DNA of 64,000 nt, taken from contig CAJNDS010000979.1 of NCBI GenBank assembly GCA_905221605.1, positions 259,501-323,500 of the forward strand, read 5' to 3'. Under the pieces are notes generated by a model. The model was not told the origin of the DNA and ran no database searches. It saw only the letters and a list, made by a program, of their open reading frames with translations. Both the position numbers and the translations under genes were made by a program. How positions within the stretch are numbered: the stretch's first letter is position 1; every line of letters starts with the position of its first letter. The DNA is from Symbiodinium natans (lineage: Eukaryota; Sar; Dinophyceae; Suessiales; Symbiodiniaceae). Positions 32,774 to 44,354 of the stretch are shown here, one piece after another.

Positions 32774-32805
32774 ATGAGGCGGCACGCAAGTACAGCCGCA
32801 TTAAC
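32774..32805. repeat. Second copy of a hairpin motif flanking the transposase-like gene
   Basis: CATGAGGCGGCACGCAAGTA and CAGCCGC, nearly identical and in direct orientation to 29233. GCGGC...GCCGC can form a hairpin. It may be a terminal structure of an element spanning 29.2-32.8 kb. Confidence 0.5.
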
Positions 32806-33177
32806 GTCAGTTTCGGGAACAAGCATTTTGACAACAACCCATATGGAGGTTTACGATAATACGGGACCCCCAAATATGGAAGCCCAAAAAGTAGGATCCT
32901 TATTATAAGGACCCTACTAAGGTAGCCCTAACATCGTAACTCCCCATATCTTGGAGTGAAGAAGCACAGTCTTCAAGTTCACCGCGTCTTGTGAATCAGG
33001 TTCTTTTTGCTACCTTTAATGGCGATAACAACGCTGATAACAACCACAACGGCAGAATCCGTGAGAAGCAAAGTGGTGCTGGTTTCTCGAAGAGACATGT
33101 GCCGGCGTTTTCAGCTTCTGTGTGTGTGTGGGGCGGCTGACATGACAGTCCACCCGCACGCGTCGAGGCTTTTAACT

Positions 33178-33512
33178 TTGTTATTGTTATTAATGTGGGA
33201 CCTGCTTAATGTGGGGGCCCCCCCCCCCCCCCTCCCCCGAACAGTCGGGGCGTGGATTGGGTCCTGATTACACGGCCCCGGGGGCTTATATTATTTTAAT
33301 AGGGTGGAGTTTAGATATGTTTAAAAGGGACAGCAATGCCCGGTTATCTTTTTAAAGGCGCGCCACGTGGAATTTTCTTACGGCGCCCGGACGGTTTGAC
33401 TTTAAAGCGGACCCCTCAAACAGTGAGGGGGTCCTGAATAATTCCGCCAAATTGACTTTAAAGCGACCCCCCCCTAATCAAGCAGGTCCAACATTATTAT
33501 TATTGTTGTTTT
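33178..33512. mobile_element. Short TIR element, about 330 bp
   Basis: GGACCTGCTTAATGTGGGGG on the left matches the complement of CTAATCAAGCAGGTCC on the right, and flanking TTATTGTTATTAATG-like bases extend the match. Contains direct repeats of GACTTTAAAGCG. No coding. Confidence 0.6.
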
Positions 33513-33539
33513 CTTTTGTGGCGGGGGGGGGGGGGGGGG

Positions 33540-33846
33540 GGCTCCCTCAGCCAAGCAACACAGCTTCGAGAAAATCGGTACTCGAATGATGATTGTTTGG
33601 TATTTGCTTCGGTCTTGGGCTCTTTGGGCAGAGGAGTTGTAGTGGTCGGCCTCAAGTTTCATGGCCCTCGCTGTGGACGTACAAGGGGCTGGCTTCTTGT
33701 GTGTCATAAAGAAAACTCTGAACCCTTGACCCTTGACCTCCAAAACCCCCTTGGCCCCAAACCCACCTGCTTCCTCAAACGCCAGGCGCAGGCGCTGCCC
33801 GGGGAGGTGGTCAACCTCCCGGCGAAGGGCGCAGGCGCTTGCAGTT
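33540..33846 (+). CDS. Exon of about 100 codons, unrecognised
   Basis: Open frame after a poly-G tract and a CTCCCTCAG acceptor. It begins QATQLRENRYSNDDCLVFAS, has a hydrophobic GVVVVGLKF segment, and ends QALPGEVVNLPAKGAGACS, TGA at 33846. The longest unique frame in this part. Confidence 0.45.
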
Positions 33847-33933
33847 GAGTTTGCAGGCCCAGTTTCGGGGTTTAGGTTCAGGGCTCGATGTGTTTAGGGT
33901 TTACGTCGACATGAGATTCGGGATTTTCAGGTC

Positions 33934-34069
33934 GATGTTGCGGGTTAAGAACTTCTTGGGCTGCGAAGTTAGGGCGGAATGTGGCTGGCTGCGGGCTACT
34001 CAAGACTTGGACGGGATGCCGGTGTTCTGCAAAATGCTCAGTCGTTGTATGGTTGGTGTTCTACAGTAA
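33934..34069 (+). CDS. Candidate exon, unrecognised
   Basis: GGGATTTTCAG|G acceptor, then SMLRVKNFLGCEVRAECGWL and a Cys-containing tail to TAA at 34067-34069. Unsupported beyond composition. Confidence 0.35.
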
Positions 34070-34576
34070 GGTCATGTCTTGGGTAACCACTGTATTCCGG
34101 ATCCTTATATCTGGGGGAAGCTCCCTGCAAGGAACCAGAATTCAGAGAGCTTCGATTTCCAGGTGTAAAAGGGTGTGACAAGAAGGCTGCAATAAAGAGT
34201 CATCCTGATGACTCGCTGGTGAGGCACCAAGGTCATCCTGCAATGAACACCAAACCATGCCCGGACCCCAGTCCCAATCCTATCCGATAGCTCACTCCGG
34301 CTTTGGGCAGGAGCAGTTCTGCTGGAGGCACGGCTGCAAGATGCGCAGGATGAGCTAGCTCTAGGGGTTGCAGCGTGTAGGTTTACATGTTGGATATGGT
34401 GTATAGACGCCTGGGTTCATCGGATGGTACCTACACATGAAGCAGGGCTTGTATGTCCTGCCTGAGTGTACTTCGTATAAATATAGGTAAGTCTTATAGA
34501 TGGGGAGCCCTTTTGGTCATACTGCAATACATGCTTATTCACACAGCATCAGAATGCGTCGTTCTTTTCTTTTTAG

Positions 34577-34676
34577 GTGCCCAGGTGGTAACGTCCTTCA
34601 TTTTGTTGTTGAATGTCACCCTCACCCTTACAGATCTTCTGGGCAAGTCGACATTTGCTCGGCACCTAGAATTAGG
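34577..34676 (+). CDS. Exon with a strong acceptor, frame ambiguous
   Basis: TTCTTTTCTTTTTAG|G is the best polypyrimidine acceptor in the region. Two frames are open: CPGGNVLHFVVECHPHPYRS.. ending AGG|GTTTGG in phase 0, and a hydrophobic AQVVTSFILLLNVTLTLTDL... The phase of neighbours is unknown. A TTTAGGG array follows. Confidence 0.45.
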
Positions 34677-34874
34677 GTTTGGGGTTTAGGGTTTAGAGTT
34701 TAGGGTTTAGGGTTTAGGGTTTAGGGTTTAGCGTCTAGCGTTTAGCGTTTAGGGTTTAGGGTTTACTGTACCTGGAATTCCGATACTTGCCTAGGACAGA
34801 CTATAAACTCCATTTCGGGGTGCCTGGCCACAGTTTCCCGCTATGGCAGGGCAATTGGGATGGACACCATCTTC

Positions 34875-35735
34875 TTATAGTATTATAGCATTATAGTATT
34901 ATAGTATTGTAGTATTATAGTATGATAGTATCATAGTATTATCGTATTATAGTATTATAGAATCTGAAAATAGCGGCCCTGGGATCCCTAACTGACGCCG
35001 ACTATGGGGTTTCGGCAGAAGTACCTAATAGTATTCCCGTACGGCTCTTTGCAATTGTACTAGAAGGACCCCATCCAAACCCCAGTCTAATTATGAAGGC
35101 CTTTAAATGACGTGTTTTGGGGCTCACATCGGGCGGATAGTTGCCATGATCTTGTGCTATTCTTTTTATAGTATTATAGTAATATAGTATTATAGTATTA
35201 TAGTATTATAGTATTATAATATTATAGTATTCTAGTATTACAGTATTGTAGTATTATAGTATGATAGTATTATAGTATTATCGTATGCTAGTATTATACT
35301 GCTATAGTATTACAGTGTTACAGTATTATAGTATCATAGTATTATCGTATTATGGCATAACAGTATTGTAGCATTATAGCATTATAGTATTATAGTATTA
35401 TAGTATTATAGTATTGTAGTATTATAGTATTATAGTATTGTAGTATTATAGTATTATAGTATTATAGTATTATAGTATTATAGTATTATAGTATTCTAGT
35501 ATTATAGTAATATAGTATTATAGTATTAGCGTATTAGAGTATTGTAGAGCTATAGTGCTATAGTTTTATAGCATTCTGCTAGTATAGTATTAAAGTATCA
35601 TCGTACTATAGTGTCATAGAATTACAATACAGCTTTACAGTATTCTAGTAGTATAGTATTATAGCGTTATAGTCTTATGGTATTCTAGTATTATAGTATC
35701 ATAGCCTTACAGTATTATAGTATTTCACTGTAATA
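34875..35735. repeat. TATTATAG microsatellite, two blocks
   Basis: AT-rich arrays of AGTATTATAG variants at 34875-34965 and 35165-35735, separated by unique DNA. No gene is seen from 34677 to 36180. Confidence 0.95.
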
Positions 35736-36187
35736 TCATATGTAACTAAGAGTGAATTTGCATGAGGCCTCAAGAGTACAGCGTGCTGGAGATCCCACTG
35801 TTCCCCTCAACATTTAAAAGGTCAGTAGTATGAGATTCGTAGTATACGGTTAGTCGTATACTAAATTCAGATAGCCGCCAAAAGAAGCAAGGTCCTGAAC
35901 CCTAGCCACAAATCCTAAACCCTGCAAGGCCAAAAACATCTCTGTTGCATGGGTTCCCCTACTACCCCCCTCTATACGATCCCCCCCTAGATTCCCCCCT
36001 TAAATAATCTTATTAGGCTTAATTCTCCCTAAATAGCCTTAATTATGGTTTGGGCCCAAGGTGGGCGATAAATGGAGCTTATTGTCCTGCAACGCTGCCT
36101 TGCTCGCCAGCCTCTGTTGCAGGTATGTTGCCTCCGTAGGGATGTCGTAGGTGAACTCTAAGCAGTCTGAAGAACCCAATGGGTCCA

Positions 36188-36304
36188 TGACGGTCCGTGC
36201 ACTTAGAAAGTAGACACTGGGGCCTTAAAGGGGTTCCTATATAGTAGCCTTGGGGCCCAAATATATACTATACATATATACATATGTGGCATGGACCTTT
36301 AGGG
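36188..36304. mobile_element. MITE family E copy at the left edge of a satellite block
   Basis: Diverged copy: GGGTCCATGACGG... GGGCCTTAAAGGGGTTCC ...ATATACTATAC, ending CATGGACCTTTAGGG. A partial inverted relative lies at 46316-46372. Confidence 0.6.
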
Positions 36305-36351
36305 TCTATTTGGCACGCCCCTTTGTTTACTATTTACAAAACTTCTTGAAA

Positions 36352-36360
36352 GTAGTAGTG

Positions 36361-36401
<41 letters not shown>
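36352..36401. repeat. (GTA)n microsatellite
   Basis: About 16 units of GTA with one GTG interruption. Confidence 0.95.
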
Positions 36402-36402
<1 letters not shown>

Positions 36403-36479
36403 AATGTAGATCCAGCCGGCCAACAGCCAGACTTAGGCGAGCAATTTCGCTTCGCGTTTCCTGTGACTTGGTAGGGGCC

Positions 36480-37125
36480 AGAGGTTTGTCGTATGTCCCC
36501 TCCCTTCGTCCCTTCGTTTTGTAAGGGTTTTGTAAGGGCTTTGGAGGTTTGTGTGCTTCCCCTTTCTCGTTCTTATAGGTTTTGGGGGAGCATCAAAATG
36601 ATTAACATATATGATGTGTTTCCGTGCTCGTCCTGCCCTAGAGGTTTGTCGTATGTCCCCCCGCTTCGTGTTCCTGTGATTTGGTAGGGGGCTAAAGGTT
36701 TGTCGTGTGTCCCCTCCCTTCGTCCCTTCGTGTTGTAAGGGTTTTGGGAGGGTCCTGGAGGTTTGTCGTATGTCCCCTTTGTTCGTGCTTGTAGGGTCTG
36801 GGGAGTGTGTAGATGATAATCACATATCATGTGCTTCCGTGCTCGTATTATGAGGGGCTAGTGATTGGCCTGGAGGTTTGTCAGATGACGCCCCCGCTTC
36901 GTGATCCTGTGATTTGGTAGGGGCCTAAAGGTTTGTAGTGTGTCTCCTCCCTTCATTCCTTCCTATTGTAAGGGTTCTGTGAGGGCCCTGGAGGTTTGTC
37001 GTATGTCCCCTTTCTTCTTGCTTGTAGGGTTTGGGGAGCATCTAGATGATAGAGGTTTGTCGTATGTCGTCTCCCTTCGTCCCTTCGTGTTGTAAGGGTT
37101 TTGTGAGGGCCCTGAAGGTCTAGGG
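36480..37125 (-). repeat. ACGACAAACC satellite, minus orientation
   Basis: Repeats of GGTTTGTCGTATGTCCCC with CTTCGTCCCTTCGT and AGGGGCCTA..: the complement of the family that fills 37190-39385. Orientation switches near 37120-37190. Confidence 0.85.
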
Positions 37126-37189
37126 CAGTTACTAGCGCCTCATAGTACGAGCACGGAAGCAAATGATAATGACAATCATCTAGACGCTG

Positions 37190-39390
37190 CCCAAATCCTA
37201 CAAGCACGAAGAAAGGGACATACGGCAAATTTGCAGGGCCCTCACAAAACCCTTACAACAAGAAGGGACGAAGGAAGGGCACATACGACAAACCTCTAGG
37301 ACCCTCACGAAACCCTTACAACACGAAGGGACGAAGGGATTGTATCTAATTTCGTATATGGTAAAATGACATACGACAAATCTCCAGGACCCTAGCAAAT
37401 CACATGAACACGAAGCAGGGAGACATAAAACAAACCTCTAGGGCAGTCACTAGCCCCTCATAATACGAGCACGGAAGCAAATCATATATGATAATCATCT
37501 AGACGCTCCCCACGCCCTACAAGCACGAAGAAAGGAGACATACGATAAATCTTCCAGGTCCAACAAAACCCTTGCAACTCAAAGGGACGAAGGGAGGGGG
37601 CACACGACAAACCTCTTTAGGCCCCTACCACATCGCAGGAACAGAAAGCGGCGGGACATACGACAAACCTCTATGACAAACACCAGCCCCTCATAATACG
37701 AGCACGGAAGCAAATGATATATGACAGTTTTCTAGAAGATCCCCAAACCCTCTAAGAAGAAAGAAAGGTGACATACGACAAACCTTCCCCCAACAAAGCA
37801 ATTTCAACACGAAGGGACGAAAGGAGGGGACATTCGACAAATCTCTGGCCCCTACCAAATCTCAGGAACACTAAGCGTGGGGACATACGACAAATCTCCA
37901 AGGGCCCTCAGAAAAATTTTATCAGCCTTACAACACGAAGGGACGAAGGCAGGGGACATACGACAAACCTGTAGGCCCCTACTACATCACAGGAACAAGG
38001 AAGCGGGGGAGGGGGCATACGACAAACCCCTAGGGCAGTCACTAGCCCCTCACAATACGAGCACGGAATCAAATTATATGTCAGTCGTCTAGACGCTCCC
38101 CAAACCCTACAAGTGAGAAGAAAGGGGACACACGGCAATTTTGCAGGGCTTTCACAAAACCCTTGCAACACGAAAGGACGAAGCAAGGGAACGTATGACA
38201 AACCTCTAAGCCCCTACCAAATCACAGGACCAAGGAAACAGGGGGGACAAATGACAAACCTCTAGGACAGCCACTAGCCCCTCATAGTTTGAGCACGGAA
38301 GCAAATCATATATGACGATCATCTAGACTCTAGACGCTCCCCCAAACCCTACAAGCTCGAAGAAAGTGGATATACGACTAGCCTCCAGGGCCCTCACAAA
38401 ACCCTTACCACCCATACAACGCGAAGGGACGAAGGAAGGGGACATACGACAAACCTCTAGGGCAGTCAGTAACCCCACATAGTACGAGCACGGAAGCAAA
38501 TGATGTATGGTAATCATCTCGACGCTCCTCAAACTCTCCAAGCACGAAGAAAGGGGACACACGACAAACCTTCAAGGCCCAACAAAACCCCTACAACACG
38601 AAGGGGCGAAAGGAGGGGACATACGACAAAGCTCTAAGCCCCTACCAAATCTCAGGAACAGGAATCGGGGGGACATACGACAAACCTCTAGGGCAATCAC
38701 TAGCCCCTCACAATACGAGCACGGAATCAAATTATATGTCAGTCGTCTAGACGCTCCCCAAACCCTACAAGTGAGAAGAAAGGGGACACACGGCAAATTT
38801 GCAGGGCTCTCACAAAACCCTTGCAACACGAAAGGACGAAGCGAGGGAACGTATGACAAACCTCTAAGCCCCTCCCAAATCACAGGACCAAGGAAACGGG
38901 GGGGACAAATGACAAACCTCTAGGACAGCCACTAGCCCCTCATAGTTTGAGCACGGAAGCAGATCATATATGACGATCATCTAGACTCTAGACGCTCCCC
39001 CCAAACCCTACAAGCTCGAAGAAAGTGGATATACGACTAGCCTCCAGGGCCCTCACAAAACCCTTACCACCCATACAACGCGAAGGGACGAAGGAAGGAG
39101 ACATATGACAAACCTCTAGGGCAGTCACTAACCCCACATGGTACGAGCACGGAAGCAAATGATGTATGGTAATCATCTCGACACTCCTCAATTCTCCAAG
39201 CTCGAAGAAAGGGGACACACGACAAGCCTTCAAGGCCCAACAAAACCCCTACAACACGAAGGGGCGAAAGGAGGGGACATACGACAAAGCTCTAGGCCCC
39301 TACCAAATCTCAGGAACAAGAATCGGGAGGACATACGACAAACCTCTAGGGCGATCACTAGCGAGCACGGAATCGAATTATATATATATA
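37190..39390 (+). repeat. ACGACAAACC satellite, plus orientation
   Basis: Roughly 255-bp units built of three sub-blocks, each ending GACATACGACAAACCTC. A higher-order repeat of 658 bp is visible: TCAGTCGTCTAGACGCTCCC at 38081 and 38739. Predicted frames here are repeat artefacts. Confidence 0.9.
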
Positions 39391-39393
39391 TAT

Positions 39394-41433
39394 GCTACCC
39401 CCCCCCCCAGCGACCTACCCTTTTTCGGCCTTTTTAGGCCTTTTTAACAAAATATAACAAAGAAGGCCCAAAAGTCGCGTAGTTAATCACCGGGTATTGA
39501 AGGACAGTTACTGGGACACCCACCTCACAGACCCCGATAAGCCAGCATTGGAAGAATCTACATTTTGAATCTGAAGCGGACAATGCTGTCTTTAGATGTT
39601 TAGATTTGTGGCTTTCTATGCAAATTGTGCGTTTAAAGGGCAATTAATGTTTTGTTGAGCAACTAATTTATTTATACGAGTGTGTTTGTACGAGGCAAAG
39701 TATTAATCAAATAGTGAAACATTTTTCTTGGTTCTATGCGAATTTAACTACTAGAGAAACTGTTAAGCACAGAGCCCAAGTTGACTCAAGTGAATACTAT
39801 TTAAAGGAGCATACTCAACCAAGATACGAAATAGACACCATTCTCAACCAAAATATGGCAAAGTGTGCGTTTAAAGTGCAAATAATGCTTTGTTGAGCAA
39901 GTACTGTATTTATACAATTGTGTTTGTACTAGGCAAAGTATGCTCTCTGAAAAGTCCACTGAAATACCTTATGTTTACATATTCATGAATCGTTTTTATT
40001 TTTGAAATAATCATTTTATGCGAATTTAGCTACTCGAGCAATTATTAAGCAAATAGCCCAATTTGACTCAAGTGAATACCATTTAAAGGACCATACTCAA
40101 CCAAAATACGAAAGAAGCACCATATTCAACAAAAAAATATGGCAAAGTGTGGTTTAGAGGGCAAATAGTGCTTTGTTGAGCAACTCATGCATTGAAACAG
40201 TTGTGTTTATACCAGGCAAAGTATTATTGAAATACTATCTGCAAAGTCAAATGAAACACCTTGCGAACTTAACTACTAGAGGAATTCTTAAGCAAATAGC
40301 CCAATTTGACCCAAGTGAATACTATTTAAAGGACCATACTCAACCCAATACAAAATAAACACTAACGGAAATGGAAGCGGTTCTACCTGCGTAACAATGA
40401 GACAAAGATTGCTGAAGTATTCAATAAAGACCACTTATATACTATGTCTGAAAAGCACAATTTGCATAAGCAAGCTTAAAAATGCACAATAATGGAAATA
40501 GAAGCGGTTCTACTTACATAACGATGAAACAAACATGTCTGAAGTATTCAATAAAGACCGCATATATACTCTGCTTGAAAAACGCAACTTGCAACAAATG
40601 CACAAGAATCCTAGAAAACTACTTAGTGAAGGCCAGTTCACAAATACATAAAAACATCCAAAAGCGCAAGCTTTTCAGGAGAATCTCTGGTGAAGTTTGG
40701 ATTATAGGGTTTTGGGGTATCCCTGGACGAGTAGGAGTCACTTTTTAACCAAACAATTCTAAGCAATAAATGCTTTTCCTCAAGCCGAGTATTGCAAATG
40801 CTGCTTCTAGATAATTAATCGCATTTACCAGGCAAATATTATCCATGCGAATTTAGCTACCAGAGCACCAAGTAATGGCTGAATAAGGTCTACTACACTT
40901 GAGTACAACCAAAAGATGCACTAAACACTAGCGGCTCTACTTACGTAATAACGAAACAAATAGTTCTGAAGCACTAGAAAGACCACTTGTATACTATTTC
41001 TGAAAAGCACAATTAGCATAAGCACACTGAAAAATGTGTAGTTGTTGCCTCGTACCGTGAAGGCGAACCAAAAAGCCAAAATACCAAAACCAAAAAACCA
41101 AAAATACCAAAACCAAAAAAAACAAAACACCAAAACCAAAAAACCAAAAAAAAACAATTTTCCGGGACTCTTGGAGATTTTTGGTTTTTTTTTGGTTTTG
41201 GTTTTTTTGGTTTTTTTGGTTTTGGTTGTTTTGTTTTTTTTTTGGTTTTGTTTTTTTGTTTTTTTTTTGGGTTTTGGTATTTTTGGTTTTTCTACTGTCT
41301 CGTGTATGCGATTTTTGTTGTATTTTAGTCTGCGCCCTAGAAATACGCTATATTGCACACCGAGTTTGCTTGCAGTGCAGCTGGGTGACTTGAGACAAGG
41401 CGAAAAAGGGTAGGTCACTGGGGGGGGGGGTAC
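39394..41433. mobile_element. 2-kb TIR element inserted in the satellite
   Basis: Terminal inverted repeats of about 33 bp: TACCCCCC..CAGCGACCTACCCTTTTTCG on the left, and on the right the complement of CGAAAAAGGGTAGGTCACTG. It lies in a TATATATA target; the unfilled homologous site is at 42686-42730. The interior is AT-rich with three diverged ~270-bp repeats (39600-40350) carrying TTGTTGAGCAA and CATACTCAACCAA. It encodes no recognisable transposase. Confidence 0.85.
41068..41292. repeat. CCAAAA / TTTTGG foldback
   Basis: About 85 bp of CCAAAA-type repeats, a unique ~30-bp loop (CAATTTTCCGGGACTCTTGG..), then about 115 bp of TTTTGG-type repeats: a large imperfect hairpin near the right end of the TIR element. 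Confidence 0.85.
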
Positions 41434-41455
41434 CATATATATATATATGTATATA

Positions 41456-43550
41456 TCAGTCGTCTAGGCTCCCCAAACCCTACAAGCGCGAAGAAAGGGG
41501 ACACACGCAAACATCCCACGAAGGAACGAAGGGAGAGGAATTACGACAAACCTCTAGACCCCTACCAAATCACAGGAATACGAAGCGGGGGACACACGAG
41601 AAATCTTTAGGGCAATCAATACCCTCATAGCGACTGCGGAAGCAAACGATATGTGATAATCATCTAGACACTCCCCAAACCCTGCAAGTACGAACAAAGG
41701 GGACATACGAAAAACCTCCAGAGCGCTCACGAAACCCTTACAACACGAAGGGACGAAGGGAGGGGACCAAAAAAAAACCTCTAGGCCCCTCCCAACTCAC
41801 AGGAACACGAAGCAGGGGGGCGTACGACAAACCTCTAGGGCAGTCAATAGCCCTCATAATACGACCACAGAAGCAAATTACTTATGACAATCATCTAGAT
41901 GCCAAGAAAGGGGACACACGACAAACCTGTAGGCCCCTACTACATCACAGGAACAAGGAAGCGGAGGGCATACGACAAACCTCTAGGGCAGTCACTAGCC
42001 CCGCACAATACGAGCCCGGAATCAAATTACATATGTCAGTCGTCTAGACGCTCCCCAAACCCTACAAGCAAGAAGAAAAGGGACATACGGCAAATTTGCA
42101 GGGCTCTCACAAAACCCTTGCAACACGAAAGGACGAAGGGAGGGAATATATGACAAACCTCTAAGCCCCTACCAAATCACAGGACCAAGGAAACGGGGGG
42201 GACAAATGACAAAACTCTATGACAGTCACTAGCCCCTCATAATTTGAGCACGGAAGCAAATCATATATGACGATCATCTAGACTCTCGACGCTCCCCCCC
42301 AAACCCTACAAGCTCGAAGAAAGTGGATATACGACTAGCCTCCAAAGCCCTCACAAAACCCTTACCACCCATACAACGCGAAGGGACGAAGGAAGGGGAC
42401 ATACGACAAACCTCTAGGGCAGTCACTAATTAACCGCACATAGTACGAGCACGGAAGCAAATGATGTATGGTAATCATCTCGACGCTCCTCAAACTCTCC
42501 AAGCACGAAGAAAGGGGACACACGACAAGCCTTCAAGGCCCAACAAAACCCCTACAACACGAAGGGGCGAAAGGAGGGGACATACGACAAAGCTCTAGGC
42601 CCCCACCAAATCTCAGGAACAGGAATCGGGGGGACATACGACAAACCTCTAGGGCGATCACTAGCCCCTCACAATACGAGCACGGAATCGAATTATATAT
42701 ATGTATATATCAGTCGTCTAGGCTCCCCAAACCCTACAAGCACGATGAAAGGGGACACACGCAAACATCCCACGAAGGAACGAAGGGAGAGGAATTACGA
42801 CAAACCTCTAGACCCCTACCAAATCACAGGAATACGAAGCGGGGGACACACGAGAAATCTTTAGGGCAATCAATACCCTCATAGCGACTGCGGAAGCAAA
42901 CGATATGTGATAATCATCTAGACACTCCCTCAACCCTACAAGCACGAACAAAGGGGATATATGAAAAACCTCCAGAGCGCTCACGAAACCCTTACAATAC
43001 GAAGGGACGAAGGGAGGGGACAAAAGATAAACCTTTAGGCCCCTCCCAACTCACAGGAACACGAAGCAGGGGGGCATACGACAAATCTCTAGGGCGGTCA
43101 ATAGCCCTCATGATACGACCACGGAAGCAAATGACTTATGATGACAATCATCTAGACGCCAAGAAAGGGGACATACGGCAAACCTCCAAGGCCGAATGCA
43201 ACCCTCACAACACGAAGGGACGAAGGGAGGGGACATATGACAAGCCTCTGGCCCCTACCAAATCTCAGGAACACGAAGCGGGGGAATGTACGACAAACCT
43301 CTAGGGCAGCCACTAGCCCCTCATAGTACGAGCGCGGAAGGAATGATTTTTGACAATTATCTAGACACTCCCCAAACCCTACAAGCACGAAGAAAGGGGA
43401 CATGCGACAAACCTCCGGGGCCCTCACAAAACCCTTACAACACGAACGAAGAAAACAACTCATACAAACCTCTGGGCCCCTACCAAATCACAACAACACG
43501 AAGCGGGGGGACATACGATTAACCTCTAGGGCAGTCACTAACCCCTCAAG
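41456..43550 (+). repeat. ACGACAAACC satellite, second block
   Basis: Same satellite to the right of the TIR insertion. A 1,254-bp repeat links 41456 and 42710 (TCAGTCGTCTAGGCTCCCC). Continuous with the first block before the insertion. Confidence 0.9.
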
Positions 43551-44110
43551 ACGGGGGGTGAAAGGGATTATGGGAGATGATGGGGAATGATGATGGGGGA
43601 TGATGGGGGATGATGCGGGATGATGGGAGATGATGGGGGGTGATGGGGAATGATGGGGGATGATGCGGGATGAGAGACATGATGGGGCATGATAGGGGCT
43701 GATCGGGGACGATGATGGGGGCTGATGGGGGATGATGGTGGATGATGGGGGGGTGAAAGGGATTATGAGAGATGATGGGGAATGATGATGGGGGATGATG
43801 GGGGATGATGGGAGATGATGGGGATGATGGCGGATGATGCGGGATGATGGGGGATGATGGGGGATGATGGGGGATGATGGGGGATGACGCGGGATGACGC
43901 GGGATGAGAGAGACGATGGGACATGATAAGGGGGCTGACTGTCTCATCCCCCATCATCCCCCATCATCCCCCATCATCCCTTTCACCCCCCCCGAAATGA
44001 TGGGAGATGATGGGGGATGATTGGGGGATGATGGGGCATGATGGGGGATGAGAGAAACGATGGGAGATGATGGGAGATGATGCGGGGTGATGTGGGATGG
44101 GCAATGAGCG
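43551..44110. repeat. ATGATGGGGG minisatellite with an inversion
   Basis: Tandem GATGATGGGG/GGGGGATGAT units. At 43946-43980 the strand flips (CCCCCATCATCCC) for four units, then flips back, forming a palindrome. Confidence 0.9.
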
Positions 44111-44252
44111 GGTATGTCTGAAATCCTGGAAAAGACAATTCCCGGGGTTTGATTTTAAAGGGTTTAAATTCTTTTCGGCGTCTTAACTTTTTATGAACTC
44201 CTTACACAATCAAATCCGGTATTTGATTTTTGTTAAGGGTTTCAAGGATATT

Positions 44253-44354
44253 ACCCTAAACCCTAAACGCTAAACCCTAAACCCTAAACCCTAAACCGTA
44301 AACCCTAAACCCTAAACCCTAAACCCTAAACCCTAAACCCTAAACCCTAAACCG
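44253..44354. repeat. CCCTAAA array between two satellites
   Basis: About 100 bp, two variant units. It sits inside the palindromic satellite block. Confidence 0.95.

Noticed and set aside
36480-39390. CRISPR-like regular repeats
   Set aside because: The spacing is satellite-like, and the intervals between repeats are themselves repeated, not unique.
36480-43590. Many 60-138-codon frames
   Set aside because: All fall in the satellite and recur with its units; no splice-bounded exon.
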